NCBI GenBank assembly: GCA_025352185.1 | Contig: JANXTV010000321.1 | Location: forward strand, 1 to 15,960 | Origin: Oligoflexia bacterium | Lineage (GTDB): Bacteria > Bdellovibrionota > UBA1018 | Length of the DNA stretch: 15,960 bases | Direction of reading: 5' to 3' | Shown: one piece after another, positions 1-7,161 of the stretch | Numbering within the stretch: position 1 is the first letter of the stretch | Layout of the letters: every line of letters begins with the position of its first letter | Translations under genes and position numbers: made by a program | The notes under the pieces: model-generated | Database searches by the model: none | The model's input: only the letters and a program-made list of their open reading frames with translations | What the model was told of the DNA's origin: nothing

Positions 1-501
1 GATCTCGACCGCGAGGTCGCCGAGGGGCGCTTCCGCGACGATCTCTTTCACCGCCTCGCGGTCGGACGGATCGAGCTTCCGCCCCTCCGCGACCGCGCGG
101 GCGACGTCGAGCTCTTGGTTCCGCGCTTCTACGAGCAAGTCGGCGGCGAAGGCACGCCACCTCCAGCGCTCGTCGCGCGGCTCGCGGCTGCGTCGTTCCC
201 AGGCAACCTGCGCGAGCTGAGAAACGCGGTCGCGCGCGCGGTCGCGCTGGGAGACGTCGCCCCGCAGGCCGACGCGTCCGACGAGGCACCGACCGAGACA
301 CACCTCTCCGAGCTCATCGAGGCTGCGGCGCGCTCTGGACTACCGCTCGCCGTGGCGCGCGCGAAGGTCGTCGACGCGTTCGAGCAACGGTATCTCGAGA
401 TCGTGCTGGAAAAACACGGCGGCGTCGTGACCCGAGCCGCCGCGGCCTCGGGGGTCGCGCGGCGGCACTTTCAACGCTTGCGTGCGCGAACGCGTGCGTA
501 G
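1..501 (+). CDS. Sigma-54-dependent transcriptional activator, C-terminal part (5' end outside window)
   Basis: Frame 1 is open from the first base to a TAG at 499-501, giving 166 residues of a longer protein. Residues 9-19 (GRFRDDLFHRL) and PPLRDR (27-32) match the end of the AAA+ sigma-54 interaction domain. FPGNLRELRN (66-75) is the conserved sensor-2 region, usually WPGNVRELRN. The last 45 residues form a Fis-type helix-turn-helix (HGGVVTRAAAASGVARRHFQ). Proteins of this family bind upstream enhancers and use ATP to open RNAP-sigma54 promoters. The input domain is off the window; in myxobacteria it is often FHA or a receiver. Nearly all third positions are G/C. A 13-base tandem repeat begins at the stop codon. 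Family assignment is firm; the regulated genes are unknown. Confidence 0.9.
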   Translation, partial: DLDREVAEGRFRDDLFHRLAVGRIELPPLRDRAGDVELLVPRFYEQVGGEGTPPPALVARLAAASFPGNLRELRNAVARAVALGDVAPQADASDEAPTETHLSELIEAAARSGLPLAVARAKVVDAFEQRYLEIVLEKHGGVVTRAAAASGVARRHFQRLRARTRA

Positions 502-573
502 CGCCTTCGCGTAACGTCTTCGCGTAGCGTCTTCGCGTAGCGTCTTCGCGTAACGTCTTCGCGTAACGTCTTC
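501..573. repeat. 13-bp tandem repeat, five units plus a partial, between convergent genes
   Basis: Units of the form (a/g)cgtcttcgcgta run at 501-513 (one mismatch), 514-526, 527-539, 540-552 and 553-565, followed by the partial copy acgtcttc at 566-573. The array begins on the last base of the activator's TAG and ends inside the TGA of the opposing lipoprotein gene, so it fills the whole 3'-to-3' spacer. The period is not a multiple of three, so reading through it would cycle all frames. It looks like a slippage-prone minisatellite; no function is evident. Confidence 0.9.
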
Positions 574-1270
574 AGGGAAACATCACCTTGCCCGAGCCGC
601 TGTAGGTCTGACCGGCGTACGTGGTGGACGACGACACGTCGATGGAACCGCCCGTCGGCATTCCGCCCGAGACCTTGAGTGCGTAGGTCACCGCCGTCGA
701 GAACGAGACGTCGACAGCCATGCCACCGCTGTTGGTCTTGACGTCGCCGTCGGTGGTGCACGTTCCGGTGAGCCCATCCGCCGGCATCATCAGATCGCAT
801 TTCATGGCGATGGTGACGCTTTGCGGGCCTTGCGTGGTGACGAGCTTGAGATCGATCACCACGTGGTCGCCGGTCACCGAGGTCGTGCCGTTCATCTTCG
901 AGTTCGGGTCGTCGCCGCAGTCGGTGAACGTGCAGGTGTTGCCCTTGCAATCGCAGGTGCCGAGGGCGAATGACTTCATACCGATCGTCGACGACGAAGC
1001 GCCCGCGCTCGCGGCGCCGGGGGTGACGAAACCCTCGTAACCCGTGGCGCTGGCCAGCAGCGAGGTCGCTGCGCTCTGCGCGCCGGAGCCGCCGGTCTTG
1101 ATGTTGGCTATCGATCCGACCGACTGACCGAGCGAGGCCTTGGCCGACGCCTGCTGGAACGTGCCCGGCATCCCTGCGGGCTTGGCGTCACCGCCGCTGC
1201 TGCTGCTGCCACAGGCGACCGAAGCAAGGGCGAAAGAGGCGAAGAGACCAACGGCTACGAGGGACTTCAT
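572..1270 (-). CDS. Myxobacterial-type exported lipoprotein, function unknown
   Basis: 232 residues starting MKSLVAVGLF, with a hydrophobic signal segment and a lipobox ASVAC whose Cys is residue 20, so signal peptidase II cleavage and lipid anchoring are predicted. A Ser/Gly-rich linker (SSSSGG) follows directly, typical of myxobacterial surface lipoproteins. The mature part is rich in Ser, Thr, Gly and Val with a beta-strand look. It carries a cysteine cluster CDCKGNTCTFTDC near the middle and another Cys pair further on (MKCDL, GTCTTD). The start is supported by a GGAG about ten bases upstream. It is convergent with the sigma-54 activator. No enzymatic motif is recognised. High third-position GC places it with the left block. 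Confidence 0.8.
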   Translation of the reverse strand: MKSLVAVGLFASFALASVACGSSSSGGDAKPAGMPGTFQQASAKASLGQSVGSIANIKTGGSGAQSAATSLLASATGYEGFVTPGAASAGASSSTIGMKSFALGTCDCKGNTCTFTDCGDDPNSKMNGTTSVTGDHVVIDLKLVTTQGPQSVTIAMKCDLMMPADGLTGTCTTDGDVKTNSGGMAVDVSFSTAVTYALKVSGGMPTGGSIDVSSSTTYAGQTYSGSGKVMFP

Positions 1271-1566
1271 GGTGGGGAGCTCCGGGAATGAGAAGGAGGG
1301 GGGTGGCGCGGCGACACGGCTCGCCGCGATCGCGCCCTATACATCGCAAGCGTCGTTCCACGCGCAAAACCCGCAGGGGCTGGCCCGATGGGAAGATTTT
1401 TCTGGAAAGACGGCGGCTAGGGGCCGCGCCGATCTCTTACGCAGAGAGCTCAGGGCCGTCGATAGATCTGCGCGGCCGGATGCATGGCACCCAGGGCTGA
1501 AGCCGGCTTCAGCCCTGGGTGCCCAACCGATCGAGACAACGTGCGCATCGACGAATCGACACTTCT
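1271..1566. other. Non-coding spacer of the left block
   Basis: About 300 bases lie between the start of the lipoprotein gene and the 3' end of the cysteine-rich fragment. The spacer should hold the lipoprotein promoter, but no convincing -35/-10 or -24/-12 pair could be picked by eye. Its one clear element is the 38-base perfect palindrome at 1486-1523. Open frames across it lack sensible composition. Confidence 0.5.
1486..1523. terminator. 38-bp perfect palindrome, possible terminator of the cysteine-rich gene
   Basis: The arm ggcacccagggctgaagcc (1486-1504) is followed at once by its exact reverse complement (1505-1523), with no loop; pairing ends at both flanks. It lies about 45 bases downstream of the minus-strand stop at 1567-1569, where a rho-independent terminator could sit. 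There is no clear T-run after it on the minus strand, so it could instead be a palindromic repeat element or a protein-binding site. Confidence 0.5.
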
Positions 1567-1827
1567 TCAGGGCTTGGAGAGCGCGCAGAACCCGCCCACG
1601 CATACGTCCGCGCCCGCGTCCTGGCAGCAATCGCTGGCGGTCGCGCACTTCTCGCCCGTCTTCGAGCATTGATTGATGGGCGGCGCGCTGCACACGAGCG
1701 CGCCCGAGGCGTCGGCGCGGCAGAACCCGCTGCAGCACTCGAACCCTTCCGCGCAGCTGTTCCCGTTGCCGTGGCACTTCTCGAGCGTCCAGTACCACTC
1801 GTCTGTACGTAGGCCGCCGATCCGGCA
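1567..1827 (-). pseudogene. 3' fragment of a cysteine-rich secreted-type protein, cut at the junction
   Basis: On the minus strand a frame is open from 1827 down to a TGA at 1567-1569, giving up to 86 residues. It reads ...LRTDEWYWTLEKC, then two similar cysteine modules: one around SCAEGFECCSGFC, one around CATASDCC...VCVGGFC, ending ALSKP. Repeats with paired CC and GFC motifs are typical of extracellular cysteine-rich proteins of Polyangiales-type myxobacteria, where they usually close a longer protein. Upstream the frame hits TAG at 1828-1830, exactly where the sequence becomes the other gene, so the N-terminus is missing. This frame is the convincing one here: two other minus-strand frames are also open but yield Arg/Ala-rich nonsense. 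Confidence 0.75.
1800..1827. other. Junction between two unrelated sequence backgrounds
   Basis: To the left, sequence is extremely GC-rich and codes for a cysteine-rich protein tail on the minus strand. To the right, GC is moderate and the minus strand codes for a PilZ-family paralogue in a different frame. Neither gene is complete, and both break within these bases. No insertion sequence, tRNA or long repeat marks the boundary. This fits a chimeric contig join or a recent illegitimate recombination. The exact base cannot be set because codons of both frames look acceptable over about 25 bases. Confidence 0.75.
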
Positions 1828-3092
1828 CTAATTCCGGCGTTTTGGATGGGGCCCATTCCGAAGGGCAGCGCGATAGCGGGATTCACCGAGAGCACACTCC
1901 GCTCCGGCGTAACCGTTTCCGGATTAAAGTCCGCATTATCCCGTAGAATCCCCGAAGGAGGTTCGTCGGTAATGGCTTCCGTCGGCTCGACGACTACGGT
2001 CTCCGACGCCGCGATTTCCGCTTCGTCTAAACTCGGAGGGAGTTCAAATTCATCAAACTGATCCAGCGCATCGACTATTTCCGGAACGTCGTTCGAGTTC
2101 GATCCGCCGCCGATCCGGCGCTCGAGCGTCGCCTGGATTCGTGGGAGCAGAAGCTGAGTGAGGTGAGAATTTTCAAAAAATATAAACCCGTCGTCGGCCT
2201 TATACTCGAACCGGGTATACTTCGGATCCCGCGCCCCGTTCGGGAAAAACGCGAGCATCGGATTTTTCGAGACGAAGGACCACATCGCCTTCTGCCAGGA
2301 GAACTCGGGCTGTTTACCGAAGAAGAACCAGCGCCCATCCGTCGTTTGGAATGCCTCGTCGGCGAGCCACCGCGTCCGCCACATCCAGGCCTTTTCGCCG
2401 CCACGGTCAAATCCCGGAACTTCTTCCCACGTACCGGCCGACGGTCCGGGTCCGATGAGATCGACAAGCCAGACGCCCACGACTCGACGAATGTTCTTCG
2501 GGCTGACGAGCCACCAGAAATCAAAATCAAATCCAACCGGGGACTGCCAGAGGATATCGAGATCTTTATTTCGGGCCGCCGAGCGCAGGGAAGCCTTCGC
2601 CTGTTGGGCGGTAACTTCGATTGGAGTCTGCGCTTCTTTTGCCTGATCTTTCTTTAGGTAACTCTGATGAACCGAAATCAGCGCATTCTTAATCTTATAC
2701 TGGAGTGCCTTCTGGGTCGTCGGTAGGTCGACCACGTCGACATTCCCGCGCGAGCGCAGGAGTTCCGCTAGCTTCGGGTGGCGAATACTATTCAAGACGA
2801 AGACCCGAACGGTTCCCTCCACGATGCGCGCACTCAGCGCGGGGAGCGCATTAAAGAGATCCGTAATGTCTTCTTTCGTGAGGCAGTTCGCGAGGAGTAC
2901 GACCCGGGTCGACCGGCTCACGATTTCCTTCACCTGGGCAATCGAATCGGTCGGCCGGTACTGACACTCCGTGGATGTCCGGAGCGCCACGTCCATCGCT
3001 TCGACCAGCGCGGGCTGGGCCATCGAACGCGTGAAGAGCACGAGGCGGGGTAATGCGGTGACTGGTGCGGGGGAAACGGCCATCCCCTTCAT
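1827..3092 (-). pseudogene. PilZ-family paralogue, 3'-truncated at the junction: receiver-like domain plus Trp-rich central domain
   Basis: About 420 residues survive. Residues 15-140 resemble the intact neighbour's N-terminus (LANCLTKEDI, then FVLNSIRHPKLAELLRSR), an alpha/beta fold like a degenerate response-regulator receiver. Residues 181-325 are a conserved Trp/aromatic domain (VVGVWLVDLIGPGP, TWEE, GRWFFFGKQPEFSWQK, FENS). A Glu/Asp/Pro-rich linker (340-400) follows, and the reading is lost near ISAGSAAY. In the intact paralogue a PilZ-like domain begins at about this distance. I start at ATG 3090-3092, preceded by GGGGAG; an in-frame TTG upstream (3117-3119) is less likely. The frame stays open to 1509 through the foreign sequence, but that Arg/Ala-rich tail is not real protein. 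It lies 108 bases downstream of its paralogue. Confidence 0.75.
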
Positions 3093-3200
3093 TGTCTCCC
3101 CGAAAGTTCGTTTTCGCAAAACAGTATGCGCAGAATTCCGAGATTCTCTAGCGACTCCGTTTAAATTCGGTGAGTTTTTGACGGAAAAATCGGACGGGAT

Positions 3201-4778
3201 TTAACCCCGAGCGACCGCGTAAAAATTCTTAAGCTCTAGTTTGCGCGCCTGGAGTTTATCGAGAATCGTAAATAACGGATCGAAATCTCCCGCCCGAAAA
3301 TCGCCAAACGCTAACAACTGATTCTCATCCGAGAATTCGATACTCGTAAGGACCCATTCCATCGAGCATTCCATCCGGGTTTCGCCCGAATCGAATTTAA
3401 TTCGCAGGAGAAAGCGGTCTCCGCTTCGGGGCACGCCGGGTTGAAAAAGGAGCGTCGCTCCCGCTTCGCTGAGGTCGTAAACTTTAACTGATTTAATTTC
3501 GCCCGCACCGACGACGTCATTCTTACGCAAGATCTCGACGTTGAGCTCGATTTTCGCAAACGTCTCTCCGCCGCTGGTTACACCTTCGATCGCGAGGTCT
3601 TTAAAACCGAGTGCATTCGATGCGACTTCGCTCGGCGTAAGGGCATTTCTAAATGGATGTACTTTTCCCTTCGTGTCGATGCGGAGATCTTTTTTTCCGA
3701 AATCGACTCCGACCGAACTTCCGTGCTCGTTCCATTCCCCGTTCGCGGTGGGCTTTCGTTCCCCATTCCCCTGCCCGTCTTTCCAATCCACTTCGGCCGA
3801 GTCATTCGACGAGAGCGAAAAACCCAGTCGACTTTCAAACGTGGCCTGAATCCGTCCGAGTAAACTTTCGGTATGCCGCGAGTTTTCTAAAAAGAGCAGT
3901 CCTTCCGTCGGACGAAACTCAAAGCGCGTGTATTCGGGTTCGGTGGCCGCATTCGGGTAGTATGCAAAGAATGGCTGCTTCGAGATGAAGGACCAGAGAT
4001 TTTTTTGCCAGGAGAACTCGGGTTGTTTACCAAAAAAAATCCAACGCCCTTCACGAGTTTGAAAGATATCTTCGGCGATGGAACGGGGTCTCCAAACCCA
4101 ACCTTTTTCTCCCGCGCGCTCTAGATTCGGCATTTCTTCCCAAGTTCCGACGACCGGTCCCGGACCGAGGATGTCGATCAACCAAACGCCGACGACGTTC
4201 CGAATATTTTTTCTTCCGGGTATCCACCAAACGTCCGCGAAAAACTCGGTAGCGCTTTGCCAGACGACTTCCTTACCGATCACTTTCGGCGCGGCTTTCG
4301 CCTCGGCCTTAAAGGCGGTCGTTAACCCACGACTTTCCGCAGCCGCGGTAAAACTTTTTTGCGCCATCGCGAGCGCAATTTTTAATTTATGCTGGATCGC
4401 TTTAATCGTAGTGGGAAATTCGACGACCTCGAGAGCCGAACGCGAACGCAGAAGTGATGAAAGTCGGGGGTGCCCGATGGTATTAAAAACAATCACGCGT
4501 AACGTGCCGATCGAGACTCGCGCGGCGAGGCTCGGTAGAACGTTATAGAGTTCCGCGATATCTTCCTTCACGAGGCAGTTCGCGATCAGCAGGGCGACCG
4601 GAGCTCCGTCGACGGCCGCGGGTATACTGGAGGCTTCACGGAGAACTCGGTAATCGATTCCCGGCGTCACCTGGAGCCCGCGGTGGAGCGCCTCGATGAC
4701 CGAGGGTTCCGTTACGGAGCGAGATAAAAATAGGAGTGTCGGAGCGACCGACCGGGACGACTTCATTCCTTCATTCAT
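3201..4778 (-). CDS. Three-domain protein: receiver-like, Trp-rich unknown domain, C-terminal PilZ-like domain
   Basis: 525 residues. Residues 13-140 form a Rossmann-like domain (TLLFLSRS, VALLIANCLVKEDI, LRVIVFNTIGHPRL, EVVEFPTT) similar in layout to a receiver but without a clear phospho-acceptor Asp. Residues 173-320 are a compact domain rich in Trp, Phe and Gly (VVGVWLIDILGPGP, TWEEMPNLERAGEKGWVW, GRWIFFGKQPEFSWQKN, LFLENSRHTESLL) that I cannot name. A hydrophilic linker follows. Residues 410-510 look like a PilZ domain: DLSEAG at 435-440 fits the D/NxSxxG cyclic-di-GMP motif, but the N-terminal RxxxR is not evident (only ILRKND at 417). It lies 136 bases after rocD. Binding of c-di-GMP is possible but unproven. 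The start could also be Met5. Confidence 0.7.
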   Translation of the reverse strand: MNEGMKSSRSVAPTLLFLSRSVTEPSVIEALHRGLQVTPGIDYRVLREASSIPAAVDGAPVALLIANCLVKEDIAELYNVLPSLAARVSIGTLRVIVFNTIGHPRLSSLLRSRSALEVVEFPTTIKAIQHKLKIALAMAQKSFTAAAESRGLTTAFKAEAKAAPKVIGKEVVWQSATEFFADVWWIPGRKNIRNVVGVWLIDILGPGPVVGTWEEMPNLERAGEKGWVWRPRSIAEDIFQTREGRWIFFGKQPEFSWQKNLWSFISKQPFFAYYPNAATEPEYTRFEFRPTEGLLFLENSRHTESLLGRIQATFESRLGFSLSSNDSAEVDWKDGQGNGERKPTANGEWNEHGSSVGVDFGKKDLRIDTKGKVHPFRNALTPSEVASNALGFKDLAIEGVTSGGETFAKIELNVEILRKNDVVGAGEIKSVKVYDLSEAGATLLFQPGVPRSGDRFLLRIKFDSGETRMECSMEWVLTSIEFSDENQLLAFGDFRAGDFDPLFTILDKLQARKLELKNFYAVARG

Positions 4779-4914
4779 CGGATTAGAAGGGGCATTCCCC
4801 GAATTGTTTTGAAAATCTTAACCGACGGACCCACTCAGATTCGCGGGCCCTAGGAGAGGCGTCATACTGATGACGGAGATAGGCATCACCGAAGCGACGT
4901 GCTTCCCGCCGTCC
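4779..4914. other. Spacer between rocD and the PilZ-like gene, with a small inverted repeat
   Basis: This 136-base gap is long for an operon and could carry the PilZ-like gene's promoter. It holds a 6-bp inverted repeat, cgtcat and atgacg around actg (4860-4875), about 40 bases after the rocD stop on the minus strand. No T-tract follows, so neither a terminator nor an operator can be asserted. I see no small ORF. Confidence 0.4.
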
Positions 4915-6141
4915 TTAAGTCAGGACGCTCCCGAGGGCCTCGAGTAGAAAGTCGACCTCCGTGTCGCCCACCGTGAGGGCGGGAGCGATCCGAATGACCT
5001 GGGTTCGGGTATCCTTCGCCGCGACCCCTCGCTCGAGAAGTTTCAGGCAGAACGGGCGGGCGGGTCCCGATTCCGGGCGAATTTCGATCCCGGCCCAGAG
5101 TCCCCGGATGCGAATCTCGCGAATATGCGGGGACGTGAGTTTGCGTAAGCCCCGGGCGAGCCGCTCCCCTTGCGTCGCGGAATTCTCGACCATGCGTTCG
5201 TCGATGAGTGCCCCGAGCGCCGCTTCGGCGACGGCGGAACCGAGCGGATTTCCGCCGTACGTCGATCCGTGATCTCCCGGGCGGAAAACGCCGAGAACTT
5301 CCGCAGATCCGACTACGGCCGAAACGGGATACACTCCGCCGGAGAGTGCTTTACCCAGGACGAGGAGATCGGGTTTCGCTGATTTTCCGGGACGCGAGTC
5401 ATGTTCGTAGGCGAAACGTTTTCCCGTTCGTCCGAGGCCGGACTGAATTTCGTCAAAGATGGTGACGACCCGATTCTCACGGCAAAGTTTTACCACGTCG
5501 CCGAGAAATCCTTCCGGCGGGATGATAATCCCGGCTTCCCCTTGGATGGGTTCGACGAGGAAGGCGACCGTCTTCGGCGTGATCGCCGCGCGAAGCGCCT
5601 CGAGATCGCCGAAAGGAATCACTCGAAAGCCGGGAGTAAAGGGGCCGAAGCCGTCGCGGTACTGCGTTTCCGTGGAAAAACTCACGATCGAGATCGTGCG
5701 GCCATGAAAATTTTCCGCCGCGACGATGACTTCGCCTTCATTTTCGGGAACCCCTTTTTTCTGATGGCCCCACTTGCGAGCGGCTTTAAGTGCGGTCTCG
5801 ACGGCTTCGGCTCCCGAATTCATAGGGAGCGCCATCTCCATCTCAGAAATCGTACATAACTTTTCGAGAAAGGGCCCCATGCGGTCGTTCTGGAAAGCGC
5901 GCGAAGTGAGCGTGATTCGGTCCGCTTGATCTTTCAGGGCTTGAATAATTTTTGGGTGACGGTGGCCCTGGTTTACGGCGGAATAAGCGCAAAGGCAGTC
6001 GAGGTATTTTCGCCCTTCGGTGTCCCACACCCACGCGCCTTCTCCCCGCTCGAGCACGATCGGGAGCGGATGATAATTATGGGCGCCCCACTTTTCAGCC
6101 TGGTCGATAATGCGTTTCGTTCTTGAAGGGTCCGCTTCCAT
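4915..6141 (-). CDS. rocD: Ornithine aminotransferase (ornithine-oxoacid transaminase)
   Basis: 408 residues, the usual length for this class-III PLP aminotransferase. It moves the delta-amino group of ornithine to 2-oxoglutarate, giving glutamate semialdehyde (which cyclises to pyrroline-5-carboxylate) and glutamate, linking arginine and proline metabolism in the cytoplasm. HNYHPLPIVLERGEGAWVWD (21-40) is the characteristic N-terminus. NSGAEAVE (108-115) binds the cofactor phosphate, FDEIQSG (229-235) holds the Asp that contacts the PLP ring nitrogen, K264 in LGKALSGG is the Schiff-base lysine, and GSTYGGNPL (292-300) is the second phosphate-binding loop. The start lies 1 base after the preceding stop, with GGAG six bases upstream inside that gene, so translation is coupled. 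Acetylornithine aminotransferase is the main alternative, but the N-terminus favours RocD. Confidence 0.88.
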   Translation of the reverse strand: MEADPSRTKRIIDQAEKWGAHNYHPLPIVLERGEGAWVWDTEGRKYLDCLCAYSAVNQGHRHPKIIQALKDQADRITLTSRAFQNDRMGPFLEKLCTISEMEMALPMNSGAEAVETALKAARKWGHQKKGVPENEGEVIVAAENFHGRTISIVSFSTETQYRDGFGPFTPGFRVIPFGDLEALRAAITPKTVAFLVEPIQGEAGIIIPPEGFLGDVVKLCRENRVVTIFDEIQSGLGRTGKRFAYEHDSRPGKSAKPDLLVLGKALSGGVYPVSAVVGSAEVLGVFRPGDHGSTYGGNPLGSAVAEAALGALIDERMVENSATQGERLARGLRKLTSPHIREIRIRGLWAGIEIRPESGPARPFCLKLLERGVAAKDTRTQVIRIAPALTVGDTEVDFLLEALGSVLT

Positions 6142-6142
6142 T

Positions 6143-6679
6143 CTATTCTCCGAGCGCCCGAGCTTCTTGGATGAGGGCTTTCAGTAATGAACTCCTACAA
6201 ATCCATGATTCGTTTGCTTTCGCGCATTTTAAATAATCGGATGCCGACAGTCCCCGCACTTTCGGGCGCGGACTCGGCGATGCGCCCATCGTTTCCGCTA
6301 CCTGATCATACTGCTCGCACCGGCACCGAAGGGCACAACTCTCCCGGTGAGTCGGGTCTAGGAAAAATCCCTGAATCGTTCCCGATTTTTTTAGGAAATC
6401 GATTTTCGATTGTACTTCGCCCTCGAGGATCTGGGGTAAGGCATTCACCGCGACCCCGCTCATTCCCTTAAACTCGCCTTCGCAGACCTTCCCTCCGTCG
6501 AGGCGCACCCGCAGAAGCGTCGCGTGGGCGAAGAGCTGGTCAAGCGTGAGTTTAGATGCGGCTTTTTCCACATGCCCGGCGGGACGATTCGGTGGCGCGA
6601 TGGTTCCGGCGGGGGCGTTCCCTACCCAAACGAAGCCGGTTAAAAGACCGAAGGAAATCGTGCGGAGCATTTTTATCAT
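6143..6679 (-). CDS. Small exported cysteine-containing protein, unknown function
   Basis: 178 residues from the chosen ATG at 6677-6679. That ATG overlaps the archease TGA (ATGA) and has GGGAG five bases upstream; an in-frame ATG four codons earlier is less well placed. The N-terminus MIKMLRTISFGLLTGFVWVG ending NAPAG looks like a signal peptide, so a periplasmic or surface location is likely. The mature protein has six cysteines (VCEGEF, SCALRCRCEQ, KCAKAN, WICRSS), an even number that suggests disulfides. No membrane segment follows the signal and I recognise no family. It is coupled at both ends, to archease and to rocD, so the three are probably cotranscribed although their roles look unrelated. 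Confidence 0.75.
   Translation of the reverse strand: MIKMLRTISFGLLTGFVWVGNAPAGTIAPPNRPAGHVEKAASKLTLDQLFAHATLLRVRLDGGKVCEGEFKGMSGVAVNALPQILEGEVQSKIDFLKKSGTIQGFFLDPTHRESCALRCRCEQYDQVAETMGASPSPRPKVRGLSASDYLKCAKANESWICRSSLLKALIQEARALGE
6148..6151 (-). promoter_or_regulatory. Ribosome binding site of rocD inside the upstream gene
   Basis: GGAG on the minus strand, six bases before the rocD ATG, lies within the last codons of the exported-protein gene just before its TAG. It fixes the rocD start and implies translational coupling. Confidence 0.7.
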
Positions 6680-7161
6680 TTCCGCTCCCAAAGTTCGCGG
6701 ACCGGCAGGGGGTGTCTCGCGGTATCATTTAAGACGACCGAGACTCGCGCGGGAGTGCCGATTTTTAGGTCGGCTTCTTCCGCCGAAAGCTGGGTGAAAG
6801 CCGCGCCCGAAATGAAGTCGACTTTACGGACGTGCCGAGCGGGGTCGATCGCTTCGCCCACGATTTCGCCCTTCACGTTAATGCCCTCGACGTAGATGTT
6901 AAACTCCGAGAAAAGCATGCCACGCTCGCGAACCTCGTAGATGAGCGTATTAATCCAATCGGAGAAGAGCCAGTCGGAGTCGGAACTCTCACAGAAAATC
7001 ACCACGCTATCCTTGCGGGCGACCGTGCTTAGATCCGTAAACAGGGAGAAAAAACCACGAGCGGCTTCTTGAAACGCTTCAGTCAGATCTTTGCCGCTGG
7101 CTTCGAGGTGCGGAAAAGTCTTTCCCTGGGGATCCGTCCATTCCGTGATTTTAAGCCGCAT
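6676..7161 (-). CDS. Archease-family protein, divergent (RtcB RNA-ligase cofactor family)
   Basis: 161 residues. The archease core is clear: ASGKDLTEAFQEAARGFFSL (21-40), DSDWLFSDWINTLIYEVRER (61-80), GMLFSEFNI (81-89), then GEAIDPARH (102-110) and a C-terminal VSVVLND (141-147). Known archeases bind metal and help load guanylate on the RNA ligase RtcB, giving multiple turnover in tRNA splicing or RNA repair. The usual N-terminal HTAD motif, with its metal-ligand Asp, is missing: that region reads DPQGKTFPHLEASG. The terminal Asp (D146) is retained. No rtcB is in the window. I chose ATG 7159-7161; a TTG twelve codons upstream (7195-7197) would add non-conserved residues. It heads the run leading to rocD. 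Confidence 0.8.
   Translation of the reverse strand: MRLKITEWTDPQGKTFPHLEASGKDLTEAFQEAARGFFSLFTDLSTVARKDSVVIFCESSDSDWLFSDWINTLIYEVRERGMLFSEFNIYVEGINVKGEIVGEAIDPARHVRKVDFISGAAFTQLSAEEADLKIGTPARVSVVLNDTARHPLPVRELWERK
6685..6689 (-). promoter_or_regulatory. Ribosome binding site deciding the start of the exported protein
   Basis: GGGAG on the minus strand lies five bases before ATG 6677-6679, within the final codons of the archease gene. Together with the ATGA stop-start overlap it selects this ATG over the one at 6689-6691. Confidence 0.7.

Noticed and set aside
471..950. 159-residue minus-strand open frame with repeated KTLREDVTRRRYA segments
   Set aside because: The protein repeat is only the 13-base DNA repeat read in one frame, and the rest is antisense-like His/Arg-rich text overlapping the lipoprotein gene.
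1192..1212. Trinucleotide gct repeat
   Set aside because: It encodes the Ser-rich linker after the lipobox of the lipoprotein and needs no other explanation.
1447..1485. Cluster of gagctc, agatct and atgcat resembling a cloning polylinker
   Set aside because: The sites are spaced by ordinary sequence and expected by chance in such DNA; no vector backbone is seen.
1509..1826. C-terminal extension of the PilZ-family frame as a natural fusion protein
   Set aside because: The extension is Arg/Ala-rich out-of-frame reading of the GC-rich cysteine-rich gene; the correct frame there gives a sensible Cys-rich protein.
1337..1828. 163-residue minus-strand open frame
   Set aside because: Arg-rich reading across the fragment, the palindrome and the spacer; a shadow of the cysteine-rich frame caused by high GC.
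5401..5859. 152-residue plus-strand open frame opposite rocD
   Set aside because: Antisense shadow of a gene with complete aminotransferase motifs.
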